Source: Bacterioplanoides sp965200585 (lineage in GTDB: Bacteria; Pseudomonadota; Gammaproteobacteria; Pseudomonadales; Oceanobacteraceae). From it: a stretch of 64,000 nucleotides of DNA. This document shows, one piece after another, positions 1 to 9,318 of this stretch. The notes below the pieces were generated by a model that saw only the letters and a list, made by a program, of their open reading frames with translations, made no database searches and was not told where the DNA came from. Position numbers and translations under genes: made by a program. Location: assembly GCF_965200585.1 (NCBI RefSeq), contig NZ_OZ241361.1; one strand, given 5' to 3'. Numbering within the stretch: position 1 is the stretch's first letter; every line of letters starts with the position of its first letter.

Positions 1-29
1 CCAATAAAAAAAACCGTTAGCACGGAAAT

Positions 30-47
30 GGCCTGTATTAACAGGCC
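30..47. repeat. Short inverted repeat upstream of first gene
   Basis: A perfect 7-bp stem (GGCCTGT/ACAGGCC) with a 4-nt loop sits 27 nt before the first start codon. A-rich tracts flank it, but there is no clear T-run directly after either arm. It may be the remains of a terminator for a gene left of the window. The first 73 bases hold nothing else I can support. Confidence 0.35.
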
Positions 48-73
48 GTCATAAAAAACAAAAAGAACTCATC

Positions 74-2137
74 ATGGCTGCTGTATTGTTAAACAAACTC
101 TTCTCTTTTCCAGGTACGATCCTGCGTCGTTTAGTAATGATCTGGCTGGTTGTCTTTTCAGGTAGTTATTTGCAAGCAGAAGTCACTGATGTCAAAGCGG
201 GTGATGCTAACGCTGACGATACCAGTCTTAATAGCGACTGGGACGGTGATGGTTTTAATAACTATGTCGAAGGGCAGGCCGGTACCGATCCAAATGATCA
301 ACATTCATTTCCGGCGGATCAGGATAACGACGGTATACCAGACATGCTCGACAATGATCGTGATGGTGACGGCTATAACAATACGCGTGATCTGTACCCG
401 GATAACAGCCGGGACTGGGCTGACACCGATCAGGATGGTATTCCGGATAGTCGCGATACCGATGCCGATGGTGACGGTATTCCTAATGTGTTTGAACTGC
501 ATATGGGCACCGACCCATTAACAGCTGACAGTACGCCACATGATAGTGACGGTGACTCGTTACCGGATGTGCTGGATACCGATCGTGATGGCGATGGTTA
601 TGCCAATAATCTGGACGCTTTTCCGGACGATGGTCGTGAATGGCTGGATACTGATGGTGATGGTATTGGCAATAATGCCGATGATGATCGTGATAATGAT
701 GGCTTCAGCAATGACAGCGAACTAAAAGCCGGTACCGATGTGCTGGACCCTCTCAGTCATCCGGCCGACCTGGATGGCGATGGTATTGCTGATGTCGATG
801 ACGATGATATTGACGGTGATGGCTATCCTAATACCAATGACGCATTTCCGCACAATGTCCAGGAGTGGTTGGATACCGATGGTGATGGCATTGGTAATAA
901 CTCGGATGGGGACCAGGATGGCGACGGCATTACCAATCAATATGAAATTATCCTGAGCTTCGATCCGTTAGATGCACTGCGTAAACCGGCCGATCTCGAT
1001 GGAGATGGCATTCCCGATAAACTGGATTCCGATATGGACGGTGACACCATTGGTAATGCGATGGATGTCTTCCCGCGTGACCGCAGTGAATGGCATGACC
1101 TTGATCAGGATGGTATTGGGGATAACCGTGATGAAGACCGTGACGGTGATGGCATCCGCAATGATTATGAAATCCGCGCTGCGACGGATCCGGCTGATGC
1201 TCGTTCTGTTCCGGCCGACCTGGACGGTGATGGCATTCCGGATGTGCTGGATGACGATATTGACGGTGATGGCTATCTGAATTCAGCCGATGCTTTTCCA
1301 CAGGATGCCAGTGAATGGCACGATCTTGATCAGGATGGTATCGGCGATAACCAGGACCCGGATGCTGATGGTGATGGCATCATCAATCAGTATGAACGCC
1401 AGTTGGGTTTTGATCCTTTGTTGCTAACCTCTGTCCCAGCAGATCTGGACCGGGACGGTACCCCGGATGCACTGGATCTGGATTTAGACGGCGACACGGT
1501 TCAGAACATTGACGATGTTTTTCCCCGTAACGCAGCCGAGTGGTCCGATCTGGATGCAGATGGCATTGGCGATAACTCTGACCCTGATATCGACGGCGAC
1601 GGAATTGCTAACCATTATGAAACTGAGCTGCAAACTGATCCATTTGATGCGGGCTCTGTTCCTGCCGATCTCGATGGTGATGGTATTCCGGACGTGCTGG
1701 ATCAGGATCGCGATGGCGACGGACACCCTAATACTGAGGATGTCTTTGCTGATGACCCGACTGAATGGGCGGATCTTGACGCCGATGGCATTGGTGATAA
1801 CCGTGACCCGGACCGTGATGGCGACGGTTACAGTAATAAGCAGGAGCAGCGCCATGGCAGTGATGATTGGTCAGCACAAAGTTTTCCGGATGATGTCGCG
1901 CCGGTACTGGAGTTTGTACGCTGGCATAAAGCGCAATCATTGTTAACCGCGATGGCCTTTGATGACGGTATGGGGATTCAGGCGGTGTGGCTGCAACATA
2001 GCAGTGGGCAGCGTTGTGACGGGCAGCTGATTTATACTGGCCACCTGCGTATTCACTGCCCCAAAGCAAAACCGGGGGATGGTTGGAAACTGATTGCAGA
2101 AGACAATTCGGGCAATCGCCGTGAACAGAAATTGTAA
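74..2137 (+). CDS. Secreted thrombospondin type 3-like calcium-binding repeat protein
   Basis: A 687-residue protein. A basic N-terminus is followed by a hydrophobic segment (about residues 20-34) and a likely signal peptidase site near LQA-EV, so export is expected. The body is seven 75-residue repeats, each starting P-A/H-D and carrying four D-x-D-x-D-G loops, as in thrombospondin type 3 and bacterial calcium-binding repeat proteins. A partial unit precedes them. The last 70 residues form a separate domain with two cysteines (RCDG, IHCP) and no sorting tag or membrane anchor. Proteins of this kind bind calcium and act at the cell surface or as secreted structural or adhesive factors; that role is inferred here. 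An ATG at residue 22 is an alternative start, but it would remove the basic n-region of the signal peptide. Confidence 0.8.
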   Translation: MAAVLLNKLFSFPGTILRRLVMIWLVVFSGSYLQAEVTDVKAGDANADDTSLNSDWDGDGFNNYVEGQAGTDPNDQHSFPADQDNDGIPDMLDNDRDGDGYNNTRDLYPDNSRDWADTDQDGIPDSRDTDADGDGIPNVFELHMGTDPLTADSTPHDSDGDSLPDVLDTDRDGDGYANNLDAFPDDGREWLDTDGDGIGNNADDDRDNDGFSNDSELKAGTDVLDPLSHPADLDGDGIADVDDDDIDGDGYPNTNDAFPHNVQEWLDTDGDGIGNNSDGDQDGDGITNQYEIILSFDPLDALRKPADLDGDGIPDKLDSDMDGDTIGNAMDVFPRDRSEWHDLDQDGIGDNRDEDRDGDGIRNDYEIRAATDPADARSVPADLDGDGIPDVLDDDIDGDGYLNSADAFPQDASEWHDLDQDGIGDNQDPDADGDGIINQYERQLGFDPLLLTSVPADLDRDGTPDALDLDLDGDTVQNIDDVFPRNAAEWSDLDADGIGDNSDPDIDGDGIANHYETELQTDPFDAGSVPADLDGDGIPDVLDQDRDGDGHPNTEDVFADDPTEWADLDADGIGDNRDPDRDGDGYSNKQEQRHGSDDWSAQSFPDDVAPVLEFVRWHKAQSLLTAMAFDDGMGIQAVWLQHSSGQRCDGQLIYTGHLRIHCPKAKPGDGWKLIAEDNSGNRREQKL
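311..1885 (+). repeat. Seven tandem 225-bp coding repeats
   Basis: Units begin at 311, 536, 761, 986, 1211, 1436 and 1661, and the last ends at 1885. The spacing is exactly 225 bp each time, with no insertion or deletion. Each unit encodes the same 75-residue pattern of four acidic calcium loops with a central FP...EW segment. The DNA copies have diverged, so the array is not a recent expansion. Confidence 0.85.
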
Positions 2138-2217
2138 ACTGACATTTTACATCAGGGGATCGTAAAAAAGCATTAATGCATATAGAATGCGCGGCTTTTC
2201 CGGTTGGTCAGATTTTC

Positions 2218-2475
2218 ATGTCCCTGAATTGTATTTTTTGCGATAAATTAGTGTTTGGCAAAACCGGACTAACTGTGCCACAAAAGGGGCCTGCGCATCA
2301 GCATTGCTATCAGGCCGATGCGGCGCTGCGTCGAACCTTCCAGACGCTGGATATTACCGAGCTTAATGATGATGAGCTCAGAGATTTAAAAGATCTGATA
2401 CTGACCGAGGAAAATGATCGCATGCGTAACCGCACTGGCAGAGAGCGCAGTAATAACGACGTCGAGTTGTTTTAA
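2218..2475 (+). CDS. Small CxxC protein of unknown function
   Basis: An 85-residue protein starting MSLNCIFCDK. It has a CxxC pair at residues 5-8 and a conserved-looking AHQHCY motif near residue 28, so a CxxC...H/C metal site is possible. The C-terminal half is charged and helical and ends in an Arg/Asn-rich tail. An in-frame ATG at 2176 would add 14 residues that look unnatural before the CxxC. Neither start has a strong ribosome binding site. It resembles short conserved hypothetical zinc-ribbon-like proteins of marine gammaproteobacteria; I cannot name the family. It ends 8 bp from the convergent HD-GYP gene. Confidence 0.5.
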   Translation: MSLNCIFCDKLVFGKTGLTVPQKGPAHQHCYQADAALRRTFQTLDITELNDDELRDLKDLILTEENDRMRNRTGRERSNNDVELF

Positions 2476-2482
2476 CCGTCAA

Positions 2483-4054
2483 TTAATCCGGAAACTGCTG
2501 GCGGATCGCCGCGATCTCATCGATATTATTGATCAAAATTTCACTCAGCTGCGGGTCAAAATGTTTACCGGATTCCGACTTGATCAGCTCGATGATCTTA
2601 TCCAGACACCAGGCTTCTTTATAACAACGTCGGCTGCCCAGTGCGTCAAACACATCGGCTAATGCGGTAATCCGCCCGGCAATATGAATCTCTTCACCTT
2701 TAAGACCCAGCGGGTAGCCACTGCCATCCCAGCGTTCATGATGTTGTCTGGCAATGATCGCACCCAGCTTTAATACCCGGCGGTCGGATTTAGACAATAA
2801 ATCGTGCCCGATCTGGGCATGACTTTTCATGATCTGCCACTCTTCAGGTGTATGTTTACCGGGTTTATTCAGGATGCTGTCGGGAATCGCAACTTTACCC
2901 ACATCATGTAATGGTGAGGCCATTTTAATCAGTTCAGCCTCCTGCGCTGACAAGCCATATGCCAGTGCCAGAGCCTGAGAAATTTTGGCCACCCGCTTAA
3001 CGTGAGCACCGGTCTCCTGGGAGCGTTGTTCAACCGCTTCGCCAAGCATATACACCATCTCCCGCTGGGTTTCGATGATGTCTTCGCGCATCAGCAGATT
3101 TTCATAGGTGATGGCGACGTTGGCGGCGTAAATTTCCAGCAGCTGTTTATCAAGCTCCGAAGGCTTTTCGTGATATTGCACATACAGCAGGTTTTCGCTG
3201 CCACGTTCAGAGGAAAAGTAACCAATATAATGTTTGTCATAATACTGGCTGGCACGGGTTTGCATGGCTTGCTCAAACCCTTGGCGAATATGTCCGGGTA
3301 TGCCTTCAAATGAATCCACATCTGAAAACTCCTGCATCTCGCCAGTCGCTGCCAGTACCCGGAAGCGTTTTTGGTTCAGCTGTAAATTGTCCAGTTGGCT
3401 GGTGTTGGAGCAGTACAGTGCCGTTTGTTCTAACCCCAGCAAGTTGGTCACCTGATCGAGTACTGCCGCTGCAAAATGGCTGATGGCTCCGCTGCTGAAC
3501 ACTTCTGCCGAGGCTTTGATAACTCGTTCCAGTCCACGGCGATGTTCATCCAGCGTACAGATATCCCGATAACTGCGCAGTGTGGCGTACATCAGGGTAT
3601 TCAGCTTGGTGGTGGTGAGTTCGGTTTTGTCTTTGTAATCGTTGATGTCGTAGGTACGGATTACTTCCTGTTCCGGTGCCTGGCCCGGCTGTCCGGTGCG
3701 TAACACTATGCGGGTAAAACGATTGTGCAATTCTTCGCGGATATAGCGAGCCACTTCCAGACCGGAATGGTCTTCTTCCATCACCACGTCCAGCAGCGCA
3801 ACCGCAATATCGTTGTGATTCTGCATGATTTCGCGGGCTTCTTCGCCGGAATAAGCACTGATCAGTTCAATACGACGACCGTCAAACTGGAACCCCGTCA
3901 GCACCATGCGGGTAATGCGATGTACATCCGGTTCATCATCAACGACCAGAACCCGCCAGCACGGTTTGTCCTGAGAGGTGGATAAATTGCCTTCGAATGG
4001 TGAGGAGTCGTTGGCGAAAAGCAGGTCGTTAGACTCATGTAGGTCGTTGGACAT
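2483..4054 (-). CDS. Response regulator with DUF3369 and HD-GYP domain (c-di-GMP phosphodiesterase)
   Basis: A 523-residue protein. The receiver domain spans residues 33-155, with the acidic pair D39/D40, phosphoacceptor D89 and the conserved lysine region near 141-143. Residues 165-325 match a DUF3369 sensor-like region. The C-terminus is an HD-GYP domain with HD at 383-384, HH at 438-439 and GYP at 446-448. All metal and substrate signature residues I can check are present, so cyclic di-GMP hydrolysis controlled by phosphorylation is expected. The partner kinase is not nearby. It is transcribed leftwards, like the neighbouring crp gene 100 bp upstream. Confidence 0.87.
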   Translation of the reverse strand: MSNDLHESNDLLFANDSSPFEGNLSTSQDKPCWRVLVVDDEPDVHRITRMVLTGFQFDGRRIELISAYSGEEAREIMQNHNDIAVALLDVVMEEDHSGLEVARYIREELHNRFTRIVLRTGQPGQAPEQEVIRTYDINDYKDKTELTTTKLNTLMYATLRSYRDICTLDEHRRGLERVIKASAEVFSSGAISHFAAAVLDQVTNLLGLEQTALYCSNTSQLDNLQLNQKRFRVLAATGEMQEFSDVDSFEGIPGHIRQGFEQAMQTRASQYYDKHYIGYFSSERGSENLLYVQYHEKPSELDKQLLEIYAANVAITYENLLMREDIIETQREMVYMLGEAVEQRSQETGAHVKRVAKISQALALAYGLSAQEAELIKMASPLHDVGKVAIPDSILNKPGKHTPEEWQIMKSHAQIGHDLLSKSDRRVLKLGAIIARQHHERWDGSGYPLGLKGEEIHIAGRITALADVFDALGSRRCYKEAWCLDKIIELIKSESGKHFDPQLSEILINNIDEIAAIRQQFPD

Positions 4055-4153
4055 AGTGTATTCTCAGGAACCGACAGGAACAGCGGATGTTTTAAAGATT
4101 GAGTATAGCGCTATTTATGACAGATTCACTGAAACAGCGCTATGGCTCATTAC

Positions 4154-4792
4154 TTATCGGGTTCCGAACACCACCATGGTTTTGCCCTTAACAGACACCA
4201 GCCCCTGTTCTTCTAACTCTTTCAGAACCCGGCCAACCATTTCCCGAGAACAACCGACAATGCGGCCAATTTCCTGGCGGGTGATCTTAATTTGCATACC
4301 ATCCGGGTGTGTCATGGCATCCGGTTCACGGCTCAGTTCCAGCAAGGTACGGGCGACACGTCCGGTCACATCAAGAAAAGCCAGATCTCCGGCTTTACGC
4401 GTGGTGCGTGTCAGGCGTTCAGCCATCTGGCGGAAAATACGGAAAATCAGTTGTGAGTCATGCTTACTCAGCTCGCGGAACTTGTCATAGCTGATTTCAG
4501 CCACCTCACATTCCGTTTTAGATTTGACCCAGGCGGTGCGTTCTTTTTGTTCTTCATCAAACAGGCCCATCTCACCGAAGAAATCGCCTTCGTTAAGGTA
4601 TGCCATGATCATTTCGCGGCCGTCACTGTCTTCAATAAAAACGGTGACTGAACCTTTTATCAGATAGTACAGGGTGTCGCTTTCTTCTCCGGCATAAATC
4701 AGGGTGCTGCGGGCCGGGTAGCGGCGACGGTGACAGTGCGATAAAAAGTCTTCCAGATGCTGATGTTTCGATATTAAAGGGGGAAGGCTCAT
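4154..4792 (-). CDS. crp: Crp/Vfr family cAMP-binding transcriptional regulator
   Basis: A 212-residue cyclic nucleotide-binding regulator, very close to Pseudomonas Vfr. It has the CHRRRYPARSTLIYAG start of the cNMP domain, the phosphate-binding cassette GEMGLF...RTAWV, and a C-terminal helix-turn-helix with ITRQEIGRIVGCSREMVGRVLK. It acts as a global regulator of carbon use, motility or virulence-type functions in relatives. The chosen ATG gives the length of Vfr; a TTG 36 nt upstream is also open but lacks a ribosome binding site. The divergent OsmC-speD pair next door matches the Pseudomonas arrangement. The call is firm at family level; vfr is an equally good name. Confidence 0.9.
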   Translation of the reverse strand: MSLPPLISKHQHLEDFLSHCHRRRYPARSTLIYAGEESDTLYYLIKGSVTVFIEDSDGREMIMAYLNEGDFFGEMGLFDEEQKERTAWVKSKTECEVAEISYDKFRELSKHDSQLIFRIFRQMAERLTRTTRKAGDLAFLDVTGRVARTLLELSREPDAMTHPDGMQIKITRQEIGRIVGCSREMVGRVLKELEEQGLVSVKGKTMVVFGTR

Positions 4793-5030
4793 AAGATGGT
4801 GTCCGGTGTCGAGTTCTTGATATATCAATATAAATAATAATTGATTATAGGGGGAAGTGGCGGTTTGCCCAAAGCCGATCCTGATTAGTCTGGTTTATAT
4901 TGCGACAGTGGTGTGTATTTAGGCGGAATTAGTCCTTTTTTACTTCTACGCTGAAGAACCCTTGTGGTACCCTCCGCGCTCTTGGCGACCGGAAAATATC
5001 CGGCAAACAATACAGCATTGGAGAGTTCTG

Positions 5031-5453
5031 ATGAAAGCAACCGTGAAGTGGGTTGATAACGCAATGTTTCTGGGTGAGTCCGGAAGTGGTCATGCGGTCG
5101 TGATGGACGGCCCGGAAGATCATGGTGGTCGTAATATGGGCGTTCGCCCGATGGAAATGCTGTTATTAGGCTTAGGTGGCTGCACCAGCTTTGACGTTAT
5201 GAGCATTCTGAGCAAGCAACGCCAGAATGTTGTTGATTGTGTCGCGGATATTGAAGCCGAGCGAGCAGATGCAGTTCCCAGCGTTTTTACTAAAATTCAT
5301 GTGAACTTCACCGTGACAGGTCATAACCTGAAAGAGTCATTGGTTGAACGTGCCGTAGCATTGTCGGCAGAAAAATATTGCTCAGCGTCTATTATGCTGG
5401 AGCAGGGTGGTGTTGAAATGACCCACAGTTATAACGTGGTAGAAGCAGAGTAA
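5031..5453 (+). CDS. OsmC family protein
   Basis: A 140-residue OsmC/Ohr-fold protein with the paired redox cysteines C51 (GGCTSFD) and C117 (EKYCSAS), the arrangement used for thiol-dependent peroxide reduction. GGAGAG lies 7 nt before the ATG. It lies between divergent crp and speD, an arrangement also found in pseudomonads. The substrate is unknown; this subgroup (YhfA-like) is less studied than OsmC and Ohr themselves. The same strand and 25-bp gap suggest cotranscription with speD. Confidence 0.85.
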   Translation: MKATVKWVDNAMFLGESGSGHAVVMDGPEDHGGRNMGVRPMEMLLLGLGGCTSFDVMSILSKQRQNVVDCVADIEAERADAVPSVFTKIHVNFTVTGHNLKESLVERAVALSAEKYCSASIMLEQGGVEMTHSYNVVEAE

Positions 5454-5478
5454 TCTGTAAGATTAAGAGGACACGCTA

Positions 5479-6270
5479 TTGAACAATAAGTTGCGTCTGC
5501 ATGGCTTCAATAACCTGACAAAATCCCTGAGTTTTAACATTTACGATATTTGTTATACCCAGACTGAGAAAGAGCGTCAGGAATACATTGAGTATATTGA
5601 TGAGCTGTACAGTGCCGACCGCCTGACCAAAATTCTGACCGATGTGGTTGATATCATTGGGGCGAACGTACTCAATATCGCTCGTCAGGACTACGAGCCA
5701 GAAGGTGCCAGTGTCACCATCCTGATTGCTGAGCATGAAGTACCGCCCAATGACGAACTGATGGAAGAAACTCCGGGGCCGCTAAAAGACTCGGTTGTGG
5801 CTCATCTGGATAAAAGCCATGTAACGGTACATACCTACCCGGAAAGTCATCCGCATGGTGGCATCAGTACCTTCCGGGTTGATATTGATGTCTCGACTTG
5901 TGGTCTTATCTCACCACTGAAGGCGTTAAATTACCTGATTCACAGTTTCGATTCGGACATTGTCACCTGTGATTACCGCGTGCGTGGCTTTACCCGCGAT
6001 GTTGATGGGGTGAAACACTATATCGATCACGATATTAATTCGATCCAGAATTATCTGAGTGAAGACACTCAGAATGCTTATCAGATGATTGATGTGAACG
6101 TGTATCAGGAAAATACCTTCCACACCAAAATGCTGCTGAAAGATTTTGAGCTGGATAATTACCTGTTTGGCGAGGGCGCTAAAGGCCTGAGCCTTGAAGA
6201 GCGTCAGCGAGTGGAAGAAAAAGTCCGCAAGGAAATGCTGGAAATCTTTTACTCACGCAATATGCCCTAA
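5479..6270 (+). CDS. speD: S-adenosylmethionine decarboxylase proenzyme
   Basis: A 263-residue homologue of E. coli SpeD (264 residues), aligned along its whole length. The self-cleavage site is the K-S-H motif, with S113 expected to become the pyruvoyl group of the alpha chain. The HTYPESHP and STCG motifs are intact. The product, decarboxylated SAM, supplies aminopropyl groups for spermidine; no speE is in the window. Translation starts at TTG, with AAGAGG 8 nt upstream. The gene converges with the TonB receptor gene; a 38-bp inverted repeat separates them. Confidence 0.95.
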   Translation: MNNKLRLHGFNNLTKSLSFNIYDICYTQTEKERQEYIEYIDELYSADRLTKILTDVVDIIGANVLNIARQDYEPEGASVTILIAEHEVPPNDELMEETPGPLKDSVVAHLDKSHVTVHTYPESHPHGGISTFRVDIDVSTCGLISPLKALNYLIHSFDSDIVTCDYRVRGFTRDVDGVKHYIDHDINSIQNYLSEDTQNAYQMIDVNVYQENTFHTKMLLKDFELDNYLFGEGAKGLSLEERQRVEEKVRKEMLEIFYSRNMP

Positions 6271-6275
6271 TCGCT

Positions 6276-6313
6276 CTTCGCTGTCAGATGCTGGAGTCAG
6301 AATGACAGCGAAG
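6276..6313. terminator. Inverted repeat between convergent speD and TonB receptor genes
   Basis: Perfect 11-bp arms (CTTCGCTGTCA at 6276-6286 and TGACAGCGAAG at 6303-6313) with a 16-nt loop. The right arm overlaps the last codons of the leftward receptor gene. No T-run follows, so it may be a weak bidirectional terminator or an mRNA 3-prime stabiliser. Confidence 0.4.
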
Positions 6314-8297
6314 CATTCAGACGCCACAAGGGTTGTGGCTCAAGGCGCACCGTACCCGCTGCGGAGCGCTGCTTCTCCTCACTGGCCAGTAACGGTGAAG
6401 CCGTTAATCCCACCTGCCAGAACACTGCCTGATAACTTAGATAGAGATCAAACCGATGACCCGGCGAACGGGTTTCTGCTGTCAGGCTTTGGTCATCGTC
6501 CTGGGCAGTAAAATTATTTCTCTGTGTTTCACTGTTCCCCTGATAACGCCACTGAGCACCGCCTTTCCAGGCGTTTATGGTTTTATCAATCGCCAGCATC
6601 AGACGATACTGCGGTTGATTATCCAGGCGTCGGGTGTCATTGCCAGCGCTGGAGCGCAGAAAAGAGCGGTATACGCCAGCCGCCGTTCTCAGGCTTAATC
6701 CCGGCATTAAACGATAACCACTGCTGAATTCCGCGCCCTGCTGAATAGCACTGACATCACTGTTCTGTGGTTCAACAATGACCAGCTGGTTTTCCGTAGC
6801 GCGTTGTGTCTCCAGAATTGCATCGCTGATGGTGCGCCGGAACAAACGAAGATGAGTAAAGCGCTCGGGCTGGTGTATGTGCTGATATTCATATCTCAGA
6901 TCAAGAGCGCTGACGGTTTCAATATCCAGATCGGCATTGCCGCGGAAAATCACATCGCCGGAACGAATCTGATAGGGAGTGCGTTGTAGCAAATCCGGGT
7001 GGCGGGCACTTTGACTGCCGCTGAGGCCAATGCGGATTTCATCATCGTAACGATACATGAGGTGAACATTGGGCAGCCAGACGGTGTTGCCATTGGTTTC
7101 GTTCTGACCGGAGGCTGGGTTCTGCTGTTCCAGTTCATGGGTTTCCATTCTGACACCGGCTTCAAACTGCAGCCGTTGGGTGACACTCCAACGATCCAAT
7201 GCATACGCATGCAAACTGAGTTGCTGTGTATCTGTTTGCAACAACAAACGCTGATCGTTCAATGTTGTATCTGTGATGGGTGATTGTAAATCGGTATCGG
7301 TGGAAAACAGATTCAGGCCGGCTTTCCAGTGATGTTCGTCGATTTTTTCAGCCAGACTGCCACCCAGCTGCAAGCGTTGTTCATTACGAGTGAAAGAAGT
7401 CAGTGACTGTTCGTCTTCATCGTATTGTTCCGCCAGAAGGTGTAAACGCCAGCGAATATTATTGCTTTTGTCCTGCCATAAGCCAGTGGCAGCGCCATCC
7501 AAACGCCAGGTAGTTGATTCGTTCTGGCGTCGGCCCAATGGGCGCTGTAATGAGGTGTTCTGCTGTTGGTCATTATGCAGATAGAGCAGGCGACTACTGA
7601 GTTGTAGCGGCTGACCCAATGGACTCTCATAACTCAGGTGAACGCTCTGTGATTTATTTTTGCTAATCAGATCTTTTGAGAAGCTGTCTTCAGTGGGGTT
7701 GTCTTCCGTCAGGCTGGGCTCAGTGCTGTCTTCAACCGAGAGCGTACGCTGTTGTTGACGTGTGTCAGCCACCAAACTGAGCTGCCCCCAGGAGAAGGTG
7801 TCGGCATTAAACAGTGAGGCGGAATAGTTCAGTGGTTCACCAGCCACCCCAAAGCTGACCTGAGTCTCGGGTGTGTCGCCGTGCTTCAGTTTGATATTAA
7901 TCACTCCGGCAGCGCCCCCTTGGGCATCCAGATCGGCAACACTGTTAGGAATGATCTCAATAGCATCAATCAGGCTGGCGGGAATATCAGACAGTGCTCG
8001 ATTATTGTTTTCGCCGTTGCCCACCAGTGGATAACCGTTCACCAGAATGGCCAGATAACTGCGGTCCATGCCGTGCAGCTGAATTTGCAGGGTGCCATTG
8101 GCTTGCCGCTGGCTACTGATGTCAGGAATGCGCAGCAACATGTCGAGCGCTGTCTGAGGTTGCCAGTGACTGAAATAAGCCGGCTGATAGAGTTGGTATT
8201 CGTAAGCCGTATCCGGCGAGATACGGCCATGTTCTCCATGACCCGGTGCTGCTAGCAGCAGGGATAGCAGCACAAAACAGAACATCCGTGTCAGCAT
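6297..8297 (-). CDS. TonB-dependent outer-membrane receptor
   Basis: A 666-residue protein with a signal peptide (about residues 1-21), a plug domain (about 40-160, with the LVNGYPLVG and GAAGVINI signatures) and a beta barrel ending in a terminal phenylalanine (NASLSF). It is on the short side for the family, and there is no N-terminal signalling extension. It should take up a scarce large ligand such as a siderophore, corrinoid or other organic compound using TonB energy. The ligand cannot be read from sequence. It starts 7 bp after rsmC and is probably cotranscribed with the LitR-like regulator and rsmC, so light-linked expression is possible. Confidence 0.85.
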   Translation of the reverse strand: MLTRMFCFVLLSLLLAAPGHGEHGRISPDTAYEYQLYQPAYFSHWQPQTALDMLLRIPDISSQRQANGTLQIQLHGMDRSYLAILVNGYPLVGNGENNNRALSDIPASLIDAIEIIPNSVADLDAQGGAAGVINIKLKHGDTPETQVSFGVAGEPLNYSASLFNADTFSWGQLSLVADTRQQQRTLSVEDSTEPSLTEDNPTEDSFSKDLISKNKSQSVHLSYESPLGQPLQLSSRLLYLHNDQQQNTSLQRPLGRRQNESTTWRLDGAATGLWQDKSNNIRWRLHLLAEQYDEDEQSLTSFTRNEQRLQLGGSLAEKIDEHHWKAGLNLFSTDTDLQSPITDTTLNDQRLLLQTDTQQLSLHAYALDRWSVTQRLQFEAGVRMETHELEQQNPASGQNETNGNTVWLPNVHLMYRYDDEIRIGLSGSQSARHPDLLQRTPYQIRSGDVIFRGNADLDIETVSALDLRYEYQHIHQPERFTHLRLFRRTISDAILETQRATENQLVIVEPQNSDVSAIQQGAEFSSGYRLMPGLSLRTAAGVYRSFLRSSAGNDTRRLDNQPQYRLMLAIDKTINAWKGGAQWRYQGNSETQRNNFTAQDDDQSLTAETRSPGHRFDLYLSYQAVFWQVGLTASPLLASEEKQRSAAGTVRLEPQPLWRLNASLSF

Positions 8298-8304
8298 GCT
8301 AAAC

Positions 8305-9318
8305 CTATTTGGCCTGTGACAAGCAGAGGATTTTAAAGCCTTCCTGCTGGGCTAATACTTCACAACTGGCAAAGTACTGTTGACCCCAATCTTCATAAGG
8401 CAGATGGCGGTTGGCAACAATCCACAGTTGCCCATCACTGACCAAATGTTGTTTGGCTTGCTGGAACAGGGTTTGGGCAAAGCGGTAGTCGGTATCTTTG
8501 CCCTGATGGAAGGGCGGGTTGCTGATGATAAAATCAAAACGGCCATCGATATGCTGAAAGCCATCACTGGCTACTACCTGGGTACTGAGTCCCATACGCA
8601 TGCTGTTCAGTTCGGCACTGCGTAAGGCAAAGGCATCCACATCGGCCAGGGTAAGCTCCAGCGCTGGCTGCTGATGTTTCAGGCTCAGGCCAATGACTCC
8701 GGAACCACATCCCAAGTCCAGTACCTTGCCATGTGCCGGGGCAGGTAAGTGTTCCAGTAAAACACGAGTGCCAACGTCGAGTTTGCCATGGCAAAACACG
8801 CCGGGCAGAGTCAGATAGCTTTGCTGGTTATGAACGAAAGATTCGGCTTTTTTCAGCCAGTTCATCGGAGCCTGTGGTAGCAGCGTCAGCTGCCACAGTG
8901 AACAGCGACGGGCGCTGTCGATTTTCTCTGCATCACTGACCCAGTCTGCGCAGGCTTTGCCAATGCTTTTACCGCCAGCATCATTGGCGGCCACGGCATA
9001 GACCACACTATTCTCAACTTGTGATGCCAGCAGTTCTATCAGACTCAGAGCCAGTGTTTTGGCTTTAGGCCAGAGCAGAATGATGTGCTTTGGCTGTAAT
9101 TCACGAATCTGGTTCTGGGGCATAGCAAACTGTTTATGCGTACTGTCCAGTGCCTGATATTGCTGGTGTGTTTGCCAGTCCCAGGTAAGGATATGGCTGT
9201 TAGAGTCTTGCAGTTGTTGTTGCCACTCGGGCGGGCATTCAGCGCCATTACCGATGATCAAAGTGTGGTCGAGCAGATCCGGGTGGCGTTGTAACAGTTC
9301 ATAAGCGGCCAGGCTCAT
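8305..9318 (-). CDS. rsmC: 16S rRNA guanine-N2 methyltransferase RsmC-like
   Basis: A 337-residue protein with the two-domain layout of RsmC. The N-terminal half is a methyltransferase-like domain without a clear SAM motif. The C-terminal half has the SAM-binding DLGCGSGVIG and the catalytic SNPPFHQG motif typical of rRNA guanine N2 methylation. E. coli RsmC modifies G1207 of 16S rRNA. The start ATG overlaps the stop of the upstream regulator gene by 4 nt, so translation is coupled. RlmG is the nearest alternative; the NPPFH form and length favour RsmC. Confidence 0.85.
   Translation of the reverse strand: MSLAAYELLQRHPDLLDHTLIIGNGAECPPEWQQQLQDSNSHILTWDWQTHQQYQALDSTHKQFAMPQNQIRELQPKHIILLWPKAKTLALSLIELLASQVENSVVYAVAANDAGGKSIGKACADWVSDAEKIDSARRCSLWQLTLLPQAPMNWLKKAESFVHNQQSYLTLPGVFCHGKLDVGTRVLLEHLPAPAHGKVLDLGCGSGVIGLSLKHQQPALELTLADVDAFALRSAELNSMRMGLSTQVVASDGFQHIDGRFDFIISNPPFHQGKDTDYRFAQTLFQQAKQHLVSDGQLWIVANRHLPYEDWGQQYFASCEVLAQQEGFKILCLSQAK

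Noticed and set aside
311..1885. Regular repeats considered as a CRISPR array
   Set aside because: Period 225 bp, fully coding, no constant repeat with unique spacers.
150..1946. Other-frame and antisense ORFs over the calcium-repeat gene
   Set aside because: They are by-products of the repeated GAT/GGT codons in the real frame.
6276..6313. Classical Rho-independent terminator
   Set aside because: The loop is long and no T-run follows either arm; kept only as an inverted repeat of uncertain role.
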